From contig JAEWBW010000227.1 of assembly GCA_023390955.1 (NCBI GenBank), positions 1 to 24,589 of the forward strand: a stretch of DNA of 24,589 nucleotides. The letters are read 5' to 3'. How positions within the stretch are numbered: position 1 is the stretch's first letter; the number at the start of each line of letters is the position of its first letter. The stretch is from Pseudomonadota bacterium (GTDB lineage Bacteria > Pseudomonadota > Alphaproteobacteria > Rhizobiales > Xanthobacteraceae). The notes beneath the pieces are model-generated. The model saw only the letters and a program-made list of their open reading frames with translations, did not search any database and was not told where the DNA came from. Both the position numbers and the translations under genes were made by a program. Shown one piece after another: positions 7,996 to 16,427 of the stretch.

Positions 7996-8286
7996 ATGGG
8001 CAGTCGCGTGCTTGGCAGCGTCGACCTGCAAGCTGCAACCCCTGGCATTGCGCTTGGGTTGATCATCGCTTCGCTCGCCGTCTACGCAACTTTGAACGCG
8101 CCCGAAGAGATTCGATCGGCAGATCGTCTCAGGGACGAGCAGGTGCAGCGCGAGGACCGTGATCACTGCGAGAAATTCCAAGCATTGTCTGGCAGCGACC
8201 TGATTGCCTCGTGCCTCGCCGATCTCACCAAGATCCGGCGAAATCAGCGGGACAGACTTCGCGCGGAAGCAGCCCTGATACCCTGA
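7996..8286 (+). CDS. small single-pass membrane protein, unknown function
   Basis: The start was set at ATG 7996 because GGAGG (7985-7989) lies six bases upstream. The in-frame ATG at 7990 directly abuts that site and is too close. The 96-residue product has one hydrophobic segment (about 16-33, ATPGIALGLIIASLAVYA). A charged, helical tail with two cysteines (in DHCEKF and SCLADL) follows. It resembles no family I recognise. It is divergent from the LysR gene, with about 100 bases between them. Confidence 0.6.
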   Translation: MGSRVLGSVDLQAATPGIALGLIIASLAVYATLNAPEEIRSADRLRDEQVQREDRDHCEKFQALSGSDLIASCLADLTKIRRNQRDRLRAEAALIP

Positions 8287-8342
8287 GGCAAGGGCCGGCC
8301 TGAAATTCCGCAGGCACCCGGGCGAGCTCCGGTACTAACCCG

Positions 8343-9503
8343 TCAATGCTGCTCGGCTTTCCAGTCGCGCTTGATCTTTTTCGCCAGCGACCATTTGTGG
8401 ACTTCGGTCGGACCGTCATAGATGCGGAAGGCACGGATCTCGCGGAAGGCCTGCTCGACGATCGTTTCGCTCGAAACGCCGGTGCCGCCCATCACCTGGA
8501 CACAGCGATCGGCGACGCGCATCAAGGCTTCCGACACGGCCACCTTTGCCATCGAGCTCTCGGCCGTCCCGAGTGAGCCGGTGTCGAGCACGCCGGCACA
8601 CCAGTCGATCATCAGTTCCGATTGCTTGAGATCGATGAGATTCTCCGCGAGCATGAAGCCGACGCCTTCATGGTCGACCAGTGGTTTTCCAAACGCATGG
8701 CGGCGGCAGGCGTAGTCGGTGGCGATCTCGTTGGCGCGAATTGCCAGACCGAGCCAACGCATGCAATGCGACAGGCGTGCGGGGCTCAGGCGTATCTGGG
8801 CATATTTGAAGCCATCTCCGGAGGAACCAAGCATCTGGTCTGCGGACACGCGAAGGTTCTCGATCTCGATCTCGGCATGTCCGCCGGGCATCGAGTTGTC
8901 GATCGTATCCAGCACGCGAATGGTGCGGATCGCGGGATTCGGGAGGTCGACGAGAAACATGCATGCGCCGTCGGCCGACTTTGCCATGACGATGCCGACC
9001 TGGGCGCCTTCAGCTCCGGTAATGAACTTCTTCCGCCCGTTGATGACCCAGTGATTGCCGTCCAGCCTGCAGGTGGTCTGCATCATCGACGGGTCCGATC
9101 CCGCACCGCCTGCGTCCGCCGGCTCGGTCATGAAGAACGCGGAGCGCGCCTTGCCCGACACCAGGGGCTCCAGGAAGCGCGTCTTCTGTTCCGCGCTTCC
9201 AACCTTGCCGAGCAAATACATGTTGCCTTCGTCGGGCGCCATGGTGTTGCACGCGAGCGGTCCAAGGGGCGAGAGTCCGGTCTTGATCAGCGCCTTCGCC
9301 GTCTCGAGTTGCGTGAGGTGTGATCCGTCCGGCAGGATGTGGGGCGTCAAGACGCCTGCTGTGCGTGCCTTTTCACGCAGTTCCTGCACGAGCTCGTCAC
9401 TCGGGCCGTGAGGACCGGTTCGCGGATCCTTTTCGTAGGGGATCACGTCATTTCGGATGAAGGCCTCGATCTTCGCGGCAATGATCTCGACTCGCTCGGT
9501 CAT
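8343..9503 (-). CDS. acyl-CoA dehydrogenase family protein (ACAD10/11-like)
   Basis: This 386-residue FAD enzyme shows the family layout. It has a helical N-terminal domain, the FAD/substrate block FFMTEPADAGGAGSDPSMM, a beta domain, and the C-terminal helical domain with RHAFGKPLVDHEGVGFMLAE and QVMGGTGVSSETIVEQAF. The usual catalytic base position in the YEG motif holds aspartate (D363, in RIYDGPTEVHKW). This DG.xEVH form is typical of the ACAD10/11 branch rather than classical short- or medium-chain enzymes. It would oxidise an acyl-CoA at the alpha-beta bond in the cytoplasm. No electron-transfer flavoprotein or CoA ligase gene is adjacent, so the substrate is not indicated. Confidence 0.92.
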   Translation of the reverse strand: MTERVEIIAAKIEAFIRNDVIPYEKDPRTGPHGPSDELVQELREKARTAGVLTPHILPDGSHLTQLETAKALIKTGLSPLGPLACNTMAPDEGNMYLLGKVGSAEQKTRFLEPLVSGKARSAFFMTEPADAGGAGSDPSMMQTTCRLDGNHWVINGRKKFITGAEGAQVGIVMAKSADGACMFLVDLPNPAIRTIRVLDTIDNSMPGGHAEIEIENLRVSADQMLGSSGDGFKYAQIRLSPARLSHCMRWLGLAIRANEIATDYACRRHAFGKPLVDHEGVGFMLAENLIDLKQSELMIDWCAGVLDTGSLGTAESSMAKVAVSEALMRVADRCVQVMGGTGVSSETIVEQAFREIRAFRIYDGPTEVHKWSLAKKIKRDWKAEQH

Positions 9504-9764
9504 CGGTGCGGGTTCTCCGGTCGCCTTCCGCGAGACGCGGAAGTTGGTGGCAGGCTTTCAGTCATCCGCGGGTGATCGCATGCGTTGAAGCGATGCCGCT
9601 ATCGAATGCGGTGACTGGTTTTGGCCATATAGACCGGAGGTTCTGACGAGAGCAACTGCGCCCCTCCAGCCATCCTCGATGGGCCCAAAATACTCCGCAG
9701 GACGAAACGTTCGTGCTTCAGTCTGGCCGGTTCGCTGCGCGTGCAGACGTTTGCCCGGAAAACT

Positions 9765-10511
9765 ATGGACACGATCGAGAGTGTGAGGGAGAACGCGGTT
9801 GCATGCCCATTTCAGGACGACACCAAGATGAAGTTTGATGATGTCATTCTCGGCCGGCGAAGCATTCGCGGTTACAAGCCCGATCCCGTCCCGCAGGAAT
9901 TGATCAAGGAGATCCTGGCGCTGGCAATGCGCGCGCCGTCCTCAATGAATACGCAGCCGTGGAATTTCTATGTCGTCTCCGGCGCTCCACTGGATCGCAT
10001 CCGTCAAGGCAATACCGAACGCAACCTGGCGGGAGTGCCGCACTCGCGCGAGTTTCGAACGGGCCAGCCATTTGAGGGCGTGCATCGCGAACGCCAGATC
10101 GGCGTTGCCAAGCAGTTGTTCAGCGCAATGGGAATTGCACGCGATGACAAGCAGCAGCGGCAAGACTGGGTGCTGCGCGGATTTCGCCAGTTCGACGCGC
10201 CCGTGTGCGTGATCATCACTTACGATCGCGAGCTGGCCTCCAGTGACGATACGGCCTTCGACTGCGGCGCCGTGGCGACCGCGCTCGTCAACGCGGCGTG
10301 GTCGCGGGGGCTTGGCGCCGTGATCAACAGCCAGGGGATCATGCAATCTCCCGTCGTGCGCGAACATGCCGGAATTGCGGATAATCAGGTGATCATGAAG
10401 AGCATCGCGCTGGGGTGGCCGGATGACAGTTTCCCGGCCAATGCCGTCATATCCGAGCGCAAGTCGGTTGATGAAGCGACGACGTTCGTGGGATTTGGGG
10501 GGCAGGCGTAG
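9765..10511 (+). CDS. nitroreductase family FMN oxidoreductase
   Basis: ATG 9765 gives 248 residues. A GTG at 9741 and an ATG at 9828 are alternatives. The core begins FDDVILGRRSIRGYKPDPVP, where the RRSIR block binds the FMN phosphate. RAPSSMNTQPWNFYVVSG follows, the usual nitroreductase signature. A mid insertion with charged helices (about residues 75-125) and the late GLGAVINSQGIMQSPVVRE and SIALGWPDDSFPAN complete the fold. Members reduce nitro compounds, quinones or enones with NAD(P)H and act as homodimers. It stands alone between the divergent acyl-CoA dehydrogenase and the tRNA gene. Confidence 0.9.
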   Translation: MDTIESVRENAVACPFQDDTKMKFDDVILGRRSIRGYKPDPVPQELIKEILALAMRAPSSMNTQPWNFYVVSGAPLDRIRQGNTERNLAGVPHSREFRTGQPFEGVHRERQIGVAKQLFSAMGIARDDKQQRQDWVLRGFRQFDAPVCVIITYDRELASSDDTAFDCGAVATALVNAAWSRGLGAVINSQGIMQSPVVREHAGIADNQVIMKSIALGWPDDSFPANAVISERKSVDEATTFVGFGGQA

Positions 10512-10587
10512 ACGCGGGTTGGTGGCGGCGCGCATCCAATATCCGCAAACATCCCGCCCACAGCAGTGCTTGCAACCCCGGAGGTGA

Positions 10588-10603
10588 GCAGGTAGAAACC
10601 TGC
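10588..10603. terminator. short hairpin downstream of the nitroreductase
   Basis: GCAGGT and ACCTGC form a 6-base stem with loop AGAA, about 75 bases after the nitroreductase stop. It has no T tract, so it is only a possible terminator. Confidence 0.25.
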
Positions 10604-10618
10604 CACGCCTGAGCCGTG

Positions 10619-10630
10619 ATTTGCGCAAAT
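10619..10630. repeat. 12-base perfect palindrome ATTTGCGCAAAT
   Basis: This perfect palindrome lies in the non-coding stretch between the nitroreductase and tRNA-Gln. It could be a regulator site or chance. No function can be assigned. Confidence 0.4.
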
Positions 10631-10652
10631 GCGCCGCCGGCCGCTGCCGAAA

Positions 10653-10673
10653 AATTCAATAAACCATTGAATT
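10653..10673. repeat. AT-rich inverted repeat just upstream of tRNA-Gln
   Basis: AATTCAAT and ATTGAATT form a perfect 8-base inverted repeat with a 5-base spacer, ending 16 bases before the tRNA. It is far more AT-rich than its surroundings. It probably overlaps the tRNA promoter, or may be an operator. Confidence 0.45.
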
Positions 10674-10689
10674 AACTAGGCAATTCCGT

Positions 10690-10763
10690 TGGGGAATGGT
10701 GTAACGGTAGCACAACAGACTCTGACTCTGTTTGTCTTGGTTCGAATCCAGGTTCCCCAGCCA
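10690..10763 (+). tRNA. tRNA-Gln (anticodon CUG)
   Basis: The full cloverleaf can be drawn. The acceptor stem TGGGGAA pairs with TTCCCCA, and the D arm contains AACGGTAGC. The anticodon stem ACAGA/TCTGT has loop CTCTGAC, so the anticodon is CTG, which reads CAG (Gln). The T arm is CTTGG-TTCGAAT-CCAGG. Discriminator G and an encoded CCA follow. The U at position 1 fits bacterial tRNA-Gln. It has no integrase or partial tRNA copy nearby. Confidence 0.97.
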
Positions 10764-10993
10764 GCTTCAGGACTAGCCGTTCAGTCCAATAGCCTGGATC
10801 GACGCTGCTGAAAGCCGGCAGCCAATCCTGCCCCCGTATCCTACGTTCTGTTGCGCCCCAATGCCGGCGACGTTTTTGGCGCGCCCAAAAAATCCGTCGC
10901 GACGGTTTGCCTCATCCCGAATTGGTCACGGCGAGTCGGATCGGCGCGCGCCACATCGTCCTTGGGGCTCAACGTCATCTCTGGAGATTTCTG

Positions 10994-11356
10994 ATGCCCT
11001 ATGTCGATGGTTTCCTGCTCGCCGTGCCGAAGGACAAGATCGAGGCCTACAAGGCGCTGGCGCGAACGGCCTGCACGGTCTGGATGGAACATGGCGCGCT
11101 CGACTATGTCGAGTGCATCGGGGACGACGTGCCCTTTGGCGAGCTGACATCGTTCCCGCGCGCGGTCATCGCGAAAGAGGACGAGGTCGTGATCTTCGCC
11201 TGGATCGTCTATCGCGACCGGGAAGCGCGCGATGCCATCAACAAGAAGGTCATGGCCGATGAGCGGTTCAAGGGCCACGACATGCCCTTCGACGGCAAGC
11301 GCATGATCTTCGGCGGCTTCAACACGCTGCTCAGGGCGAGCGACGTGAAGGGCTGA
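10994..11356 (+). CDS. DUF1428 family protein (YbaA-like)
   Basis: This 120-residue protein starts at ATG 10994 with GGAG 8 bases upstream. It fits DUF1428 (E. coli YbaA), a small dimeric alpha-beta barrel protein of unknown function. The opening MPYVDGFLLAVPKDKIEAYK, the block MEHGALDYVECIGDDVP and the end RMIFGGFNTLL are characteristic. It follows tRNA-Gln by 230 bases in which no gene is evident, and it is convergent with ialB. The longer open frame upstream of 10994 is not protein-like. Confidence 0.9.
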   Translation: MPYVDGFLLAVPKDKIEAYKALARTACTVWMEHGALDYVECIGDDVPFGELTSFPRAVIAKEDEVVIFAWIVYRDREARDAINKKVMADERFKGHDMPFDGKRMIFGGFNTLLRASDVKG

Positions 11357-11379
11357 TCGCGGCCGTCATCGCATTGCCG

Positions 11380-11400
11380 GGGCCGCGCATCGCGCGGCCC
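11380..11400. terminator. perfect GC hairpin between convergent DUF1428 and ialB genes
   Basis: GGGCCGCGC and GCGCGGCCC form a perfect 9-base stem with loop ATC, placed between two convergent stops (11356 and 11415). There is no T tract on either strand. Position and strength suggest a shared bidirectional terminator. A near copy lies at 12020-12040. Confidence 0.55.
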
Positions 11401-11414
11401 GAGGGAAGGGCGGC

Positions 11415-11981
11415 TTACTTGATCTTGTCGTAGGCGGCCGCGAAATCGTTGAGCGGCATCGGGATCGCGATGGTCTCCTTGGCCATGTTCTGGAACGAGA
11501 CCTTCATCTGCTTGCCGGATTTCAGCGCGGCAAGCAGCTCTGCATTGATCGGCGTCGAGGCGTAGCAGCCGCGATTCTCGCAGGTCTGGATCTGCAGGTC
11601 GATCGTCTTGCCCTCGTCGACCTGAAGCTTGGCGCCGACCGGCAGATTGAGGCCGAGCGGCAGCTGCAGCAGGGCCACGGGCGCGCGGGTGTCCGGTGCG
11701 ATGCGGATGTTGACCAGCACGATGGTCTGGCCGGTCTTGGTCAGCACGGCGTTCTGCTCGATCGCGCATTCGAGTGGGGCGTCGCGGCTTGCGCTGGTGC
11801 AGCGTGCGATCCAGCCCGGCTGCTGCTGCGCCCCGTCAGCCTGTTGTTGCGGCTGGGCCGGCGCCGGCTGTGCCGCCGCGGGCGGCGGAGCCGCCTTCTG
11901 CTTGGCGGCTGGCTGCTGTGCGTAGGCGGCGCCCGTCGAGAGCAGGGCTGCAAAGGTGAGCGCAACTATTCTGGATCGCAT
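11415..11981 (-). CDS. ialB: invasion-associated locus B (IalB) family protein
   Basis: This 188-residue exported protein has a signal peptide (cut after AYA, residue 21), a low-complexity Ala/Pro/Gln linker (about 22-55) and the IalB domain. The domain starts at PGWIARC and includes PLECAIEQ, LNIxLP-type strands (LPLGLNLPVG) and CENRGCYAS, so four cysteines could form two disulfides. IalB was named in Bartonella for a role in erythrocyte entry. In plant-associated alphaproteobacteria it is a common periplasmic protein of unknown role. It lies 63 bases after the RND permease on the same strand. A hairpin between them suggests it may be transcribed on its own. Confidence 0.92.
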   Translation of the reverse strand: MRSRIVALTFAALLSTGAAYAQQPAAKQKAAPPPAAAQPAPAQPQQQADGAQQQPGWIARCTSASRDAPLECAIEQNAVLTKTGQTIVLVNIRIAPDTRAPVALLQLPLGLNLPVGAKLQVDEGKTIDLQIQTCENRGCYASTPINAELLAALKSGKQMKVSFQNMAKETIAIPMPLNDFAAAYDKIK

Positions 11982-12019
11982 GGGGAATGATGACCGCGTT
12001 GGGGTGAGACCGAGGGCTG

Positions 12020-12040
12020 GCGTCGCGCGATGCGCGGCGC
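12020..12040 (-). terminator. GC hairpin at the end of the RND operon
   Basis: On the minus strand GCGCCGCGC and GCGCGACGC form a 9-base stem with one mismatch and loop ATC, just past the permease stop at 12045. There is no T tract. It is nearly the same as the hairpin at 11380-11400. Confidence 0.45.
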
Positions 12041-12044
12041 AAGC

Positions 12045-15000
12045 TTACTCGGCGGCTTCCTTCACCGCGCCGCGCGCGGCTGCCTCGTGCTCGTCGCTGC
12101 CGTCGGCACGGCCCGAGCCCGAGAACATGTTGGAGAACTTGTCGAGGTAGAGATAGACCACCGGCGTGGTGAACAGCGTCAGCGCCTGGCTGACGATCAG
12201 GCCGCCGACCATGGCATAGCCGAGCGGCTGGCGGATCTCGGCGCCGGTGCCGTGGCCGAGCATCAACGGCACGCCGCCGAGCAGCGCTGCCATCGTCGTC
12301 ATCATGATCGGGCGGAAGCGCAGCAGCGCGGCCTGGCGGATCGATTCTTCCGGCGTCTTGTTCTGGTCGCGTTCGGCGGCGATCGCGAAGTCGACCATCA
12401 TGATGCCGTTCTTCTTCACGATGCCGATCAGCAGGATGATGCCGATCAGCGCGATCAGGCTGAAGTCGAAGCCTGCCGCCATCAGGATCGCGAGCGCGCC
12501 GACGCCGGCCGAGGGCAGGGTCGACAGAATCGTGATCGGGTGGATGTAGCTTTCGTAGAGGATGCCGAGGATCAGATAGACCACGACGAGCGCGGCAAGG
12601 ATCAGCAGCGGCACGGTGCCGAGTGATTGCTGGAACGCCTGCGCGGTGCCCTGGAAGCTCGAGTTCAGCGTCGCCGGCGCGCCGAGATCGGCCATCGCCT
12701 TCTGCACGGCCTCGGTGGCCTGTCCAAGTGCGATGCCCTGGGCAAGGTTGAAGCTGATCGTGATCGACGGGAACTGGCCCTGGTGGCTGATCGAGAGCGG
12801 ACGCACCGGATCGGTGGTCCAGGTCGCGAAGGTCGACAGCGGCACCTGCTCGCCGGTCAGCGGCGATTTCACATAGAGCTTGTTCAGGCTGTCGAGGCTG
12901 CCCTGCATCTCCGGCAGGATCTCGAGGATGATCTTGTAGGTGTTGAGCTGGGTGAAGAACTGCGTGACCTGGCGCTGGCCGAACGAGTCGTAGAGCGTGT
13001 CGTCGATGACCTGCGGCTGGATGCCGTAGCGCGCCGCGGTGTCGCGGTTGATCTTGAGCTGAAGCGTCGTGCCCTGGGTCTGCTGGTCGGTGGCGACGTC
13101 ACGCAGTTCCGGCAGCGTCCGCATCTTGGCGAGGATTTTTGGCGCCCACTCGTTGAGCTCGCCGAGATCGGCGTCCTGCAGCGTGAACTCGAACTGCGTG
13201 CGCGTCGGGCGGCCGCCGAGCCGGACGTCCTGCGCCGCTTGCATATAGAGGCGGGCGCCTTCGACCGCCTCGAGCTTCGGCCGCAGCCGGGCGATGATCT
13301 GCTGCGCCGAGGCCTGGCGCTCGCTGCGCGGCTTCAGCGTAATGAACATGTTGCCGTTGTTTCCGGCGCGGCCGCTGCCACCGATGTTCATCGCGATGGT
13401 CGCGATATCCGGATCGGCCATCACGATCTTGCCGAGCGCTTCCTGCTTCCGCTTCATCTCGGCGAAGGAGACGTCTTGCGCCGCTTCCGAGGTCGCGGTG
13501 ATCAGGCCGACGTCCTGCTGCGGGAAGAAGCCCTTGGGGATCAGGACGAAGAGATAGATGGAGAGGCCAAGCGTCGCGAAGAAGATCGCGAGCGTGGTGC
13601 GGCGCCAGCTCAAGGCGATGTCGAGCACATATTCGTAGCCGCGCAGCATCGCGTCGAAGGCGTTCTCGCTCCACTGGTAGAAGCGGCCATGCTGCACCTC
13701 GCCATGGGCCCGCAGGAAACGCGAGGCCATCATCGGCGTCAGGGTCAGCGACACGAACATCGAAACGAAGATCGTCATCGCCAGCACGACGGCGAATTCG
13801 CGGAACAGGCGCCCGATGATGCCGCCCATCAGCAGCAGCGGAATCAGCACCGCGACCAGCGAGACGCTGATCGAGACGATGGTGAAGCCGATTTCCTTGG
13901 CGCCCTTGTAGGCGGCGGCCATCGGGCTTTCGCCTTCCTCGATGTAGCGCGTGATGTTCTCGAGCATGACGATGGCGTCGTCGACGACGAAGCCGACCGC
14001 GATCGTGAGCGCCATCAGCGACAGATTGTCGAGCGAGTAGCCCCATACCCACATCAGGGCGCAGGCACCCAACAGCGCCAGTGGAACCGTAATCGTCGGT
14101 ATGACCGTCGCCCAGAAGCTGCGCAGGAACAGGAAGATGACCATGACCACGAGCACGATGGTCAGGAGCAGCGTGAACTGCACGTCCTCGACCGCGGCCC
14201 GGATGGTCGTGGTGCGGTCGCTGATGACCTCGATCTTGATCGTCGGCGGGATCGCCCCGACCAGCCGGGGCAGGGTGGCCTTGATCCGGTCGACGGTCTC
14301 GATGACGTTGGCGCCGGGCTGCTTGAACACCACCAGGAATACGCCGCGCTTGCCGTTGGCCCAGGCCGCCTGCTTGGCATCCTCGGCCGCGGTTACGGCA
14401 CGGCCGATGTCGCGAATTCGCAGCGGGCCGCCATTGCGGTAGGCGATCACGACGTCGTTCCAGTCCTTGGACTGGGTCAGCTGGTCGTTGGCGTAGATCG
14501 TATAGGCGCGCTTTTCGCCGTCGATATTGCCCTTGGGGCTGTCCACCGTCGTGATCGCGATGGCGGCGCGCACGTCCTCCATGGACAGGCCCTTGGCGAC
14601 GAGCTTGCCTGGATCGACCTGGATGCGGATGGAAGGCTTTTGCTGGCCGCCGATGAAGACCTGGGCGACGCCGGAGATCTGGCTGATCTGCTGGGCGAGC
14701 TGGGCATCGACCGCGTCGCTGACCGAGGTCAGGGGCAGGGTGTCGGAGGTCGCCGACAGCAGCAGGATCGGCGAGTCGGCCGGATTGACCTTGCGATAGG
14801 TCGGCGGCGAGGGGAGGTTCTTCGGCAGCTGGCCGCTGGCCGCGTTGATCGCGCCCTGCACGTCATTGGCGGCGCCGTCGATGCTGCGGTTGAGGTCGAA
14901 CTGGATCGTGATCGACGCCGTGCCGAGATAGCTCGTCGACGTCATCTGGGCGATGCCCGGAATCTGCGCGAACTGCCGCTCCAGCGGCTGCGCGACCGAC

Positions 15001-15191
15001 GAGGCCATCGTTTCCGGGCTGCCGCCCGGCAGATTGGCCGTGATCTGGATGGTCGGGAAGTCGACCTGCGGCAGCGGCGCGACCGGCAGCAGGGGGTAGG
15101 CTACGAGACCGACAAACAGGATGCCGGCCATCAGCAGCGAGGTGCCGATGGGGAAGCGGATGAAAGGTGCCGAAATCCCCTGGCCGTTCAT
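12045..15191 (-). CDS. RND multidrug efflux permease (AcrB/MdtB-C type)
   Basis: This 1048-residue inner-membrane proton/drug antiporter has the normal length for hydrophobe/amphiphile RND pumps. TM1 is at about 13-33, followed by a large periplasmic porter loop. TM2-6 start at about 338, and TM4 carries the proton-relay pair D404/D405 in GFVVDDAIVMLENI. A second repeat has its own loop and TM7-12, with FSLIALIGIILLIGIVKKNGIMMVDFA near the end. The opening FIRFPIGTSLLMAGILFVGL and the PLPQVDFPTIQI block fit the MdtB/MdtC group. ATG 15191 overlaps the adaptor stop (ATGA), so adaptor and pump are co-translated. Only one permease is present, so it would work as a homotrimer. Confidence 0.95.
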   Translation of the reverse strand: MNGQGISAPFIRFPIGTSLLMAGILFVGLVAYPLLPVAPLPQVDFPTIQITANLPGGSPETMASSVAQPLERQFAQIPGIAQMTSTSYLGTASITIQFDLNRSIDGAANDVQGAINAASGQLPKNLPSPPTYRKVNPADSPILLLSATSDTLPLTSVSDAVDAQLAQQISQISGVAQVFIGGQQKPSIRIQVDPGKLVAKGLSMEDVRAAIAITTVDSPKGNIDGEKRAYTIYANDQLTQSKDWNDVVIAYRNGGPLRIRDIGRAVTAAEDAKQAAWANGKRGVFLVVFKQPGANVIETVDRIKATLPRLVGAIPPTIKIEVISDRTTTIRAAVEDVQFTLLLTIVLVVMVIFLFLRSFWATVIPTITVPLALLGACALMWVWGYSLDNLSLMALTIAVGFVVDDAIVMLENITRYIEEGESPMAAAYKGAKEIGFTIVSISVSLVAVLIPLLLMGGIIGRLFREFAVVLAMTIFVSMFVSLTLTPMMASRFLRAHGEVQHGRFYQWSENAFDAMLRGYEYVLDIALSWRRTTLAIFFATLGLSIYLFVLIPKGFFPQQDVGLITATSEAAQDVSFAEMKRKQEALGKIVMADPDIATIAMNIGGSGRAGNNGNMFITLKPRSERQASAQQIIARLRPKLEAVEGARLYMQAAQDVRLGGRPTRTQFEFTLQDADLGELNEWAPKILAKMRTLPELRDVATDQQTQGTTLQLKINRDTAARYGIQPQVIDDTLYDSFGQRQVTQFFTQLNTYKIILEILPEMQGSLDSLNKLYVKSPLTGEQVPLSTFATWTTDPVRPLSISHQGQFPSITISFNLAQGIALGQATEAVQKAMADLGAPATLNSSFQGTAQAFQQSLGTVPLLILAALVVVYLILGILYESYIHPITILSTLPSAGVGALAILMAAGFDFSLIALIGIILLIGIVKKNGIMMVDFAIAAERDQNKTPEESIRQAALLRFRPIMMTTMAALLGGVPLMLGHGTGAEIRQPLGYAMVGGLIVSQALTLFTTPVVYLYLDKFSNMFSGSGRADGSDEHEAAARGAVKEAAE

Positions 15192-16357
15192 TCCTGCCGG
15201 ACCTTGCTCTGGCCCGGGGCCGAACTCGCCACGGCCGTGCTGACGAGGCTTCCGGGCTGGACCTTGAATTGACCGCCTGTGATCACCTGTTGACCCGGGG
15301 ACAATCCTTCATCGATCACCGAGTGGCCGTCGATGGAGTACACCACCTTCAGCTTGTGCAGCTCGGCCTTGTTCTCCTGGTTGACCGTGTAGGCGTAGAG
15401 GCCGTTGGTCGAATGCTGAACCGCGTCATCGGGCACAACGGTGGCGTCCTTGATCGTCCTGATCTGAAGCCGCGTCGACACCGATTGACCCGGCCACAGC
15501 GTCCGCTCCTTGTTGTCGAACACCGCCTTGAGCCGGATCGTCCCGCTGGAGGTATCGACCTGGTTGTTGATGACGGCGAGCTTGCCCTCGGCAAGCGTCT
15601 TCTTGCCGTCGGTGGTGAAGGCGATCACCTTGAGCTCGCCGGCCTTCTGGCTCTCGCTGATCGAGGGGAGCTGGTCTTCGGGGGCGGTGAAGATCACCGA
15701 GATCGGCTCGACCTGCGAGATCATGACGATGCCGGTCTGGGTGGAGGCGTTGACGATGTTGCCGACGTCGACCTGGCGCAGGCCGGCAACGCCGGTGATC
15801 GGCGCCTTGATCTGGGTGTAGTCGAGCTGGGTCTGGGCGTTGGAGATCGCGGCGTCGTCCGAGGTGATCTGGGCGATCAGCTGCGCGACGGTCGAGCGCT
15901 GTGTGTCGACGCGCTGCGCGGTGGCGAACTCGCCGAGCTTGGTGGAGCGCTGCAGCTCGAGATTGGCGTTGGCGAGATTGGCTTCGTCCTGGGCCTTCTT
16001 GGCCTTGGCCTGGTCGAGGGTTGCCTGGAACGAGCGCGGGTCGATCGAGACCAGGAGATCGCCCTGCTTGACGAGTTGACCCTCGGTGAAGGCGATCTTG
16101 TCGATCTGGCCGTCCACCCGGGTGCGCACCTGAACGGTATTGAAGCCCTGAACCGTCCCGAGCCCGGTCAGGTAGACCGGGAAATCAACCTTCTGGACCG
16201 GCACCACGCTGACGGGGATGGCGGGCGCACGCGGCGGGCCTTTTTGGGCCGTCTGGCTCTTCGTCGCCTCCGGACCGTAGTAGCGCTGCCAGCCGAAATA
16301 GCCCCCGAGGGCCACGGCTGCGATGGAAATCCACAGGATCGGCCGTGACTTCTTCAT
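15188..16357 (-). CDS. RND efflux periplasmic adaptor (membrane fusion protein, MdtA-like)
   Basis: I chose ATG 16357 (389 residues, MKKSRPILW). The frame runs on to 16441, but the extra part is not signal-like. Residues 6-25 form an N-terminal membrane anchor. The order is then a lipoyl half-motif (GQIDKIAFTEGQLVKQGDLL), a helical hairpin with alternating charged residues (about 110-165), the second lipoyl half (YTQIKAPITGVAGLRQVDVG), a beta-barrel, and a membrane-proximal domain ending GGQFKVQPGSLV. It bridges the permease to an outer-membrane channel. No TolC-type gene is in the window, so a channel from elsewhere must serve. The ribosome site is weak. Confidence 0.93.
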   Translation of the reverse strand: MKKSRPILWISIAAVALGGYFGWQRYYGPEATKSQTAQKGPPRAPAIPVSVVPVQKVDFPVYLTGLGTVQGFNTVQVRTRVDGQIDKIAFTEGQLVKQGDLLVSIDPRSFQATLDQAKAKKAQDEANLANANLELQRSTKLGEFATAQRVDTQRSTVAQLIAQITSDDAAISNAQTQLDYTQIKAPITGVAGLRQVDVGNIVNASTQTGIVMISQVEPISVIFTAPEDQLPSISESQKAGELKVIAFTTDGKKTLAEGKLAVINNQVDTSSGTIRLKAVFDNKERTLWPGQSVSTRLQIRTIKDATVVPDDAVQHSTNGLYAYTVNQENKAELHKLKVVYSIDGHSVIDEGLSPGQQVITGGQFKVQPGSLVSTAVASSAPGQSKVRQE

Positions 16358-16427
16358 TTGCTTTTCGTGTCGGCTCGCTTGCCCAAATGGGGTGATCAGG
16401 GGCTCAAAAGGTTCCGAAGGCGCAGGT

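Noticed and set aside
10690..10763. tRNA-Gln as a mobile-element attachment site
   Set aside because: No integrase, transfer gene or repeated tRNA 3' end was seen downstream; ordinary genes follow.
10841..11278. 145-codon minus-strand open frame beside the tRNA
   Set aside because: It mostly overlaps the DUF1428 gene on the other strand and has no protein-like features.
12627..15272. 881-codon open frame on the plus strand
   Set aside because: It is antisense to the RND permease and adaptor, and rich in Arg, Asp and His as expected for a shadow frame in GC-rich DNA. The opposite strand carries a full, recognisable pump.
15167..16348. 393-codon plus-strand open frame
   Set aside because: It lies opposite the RND adaptor. 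The repeated Asp/Leu/Gly/Arg composition is typical of an antisense shadow.
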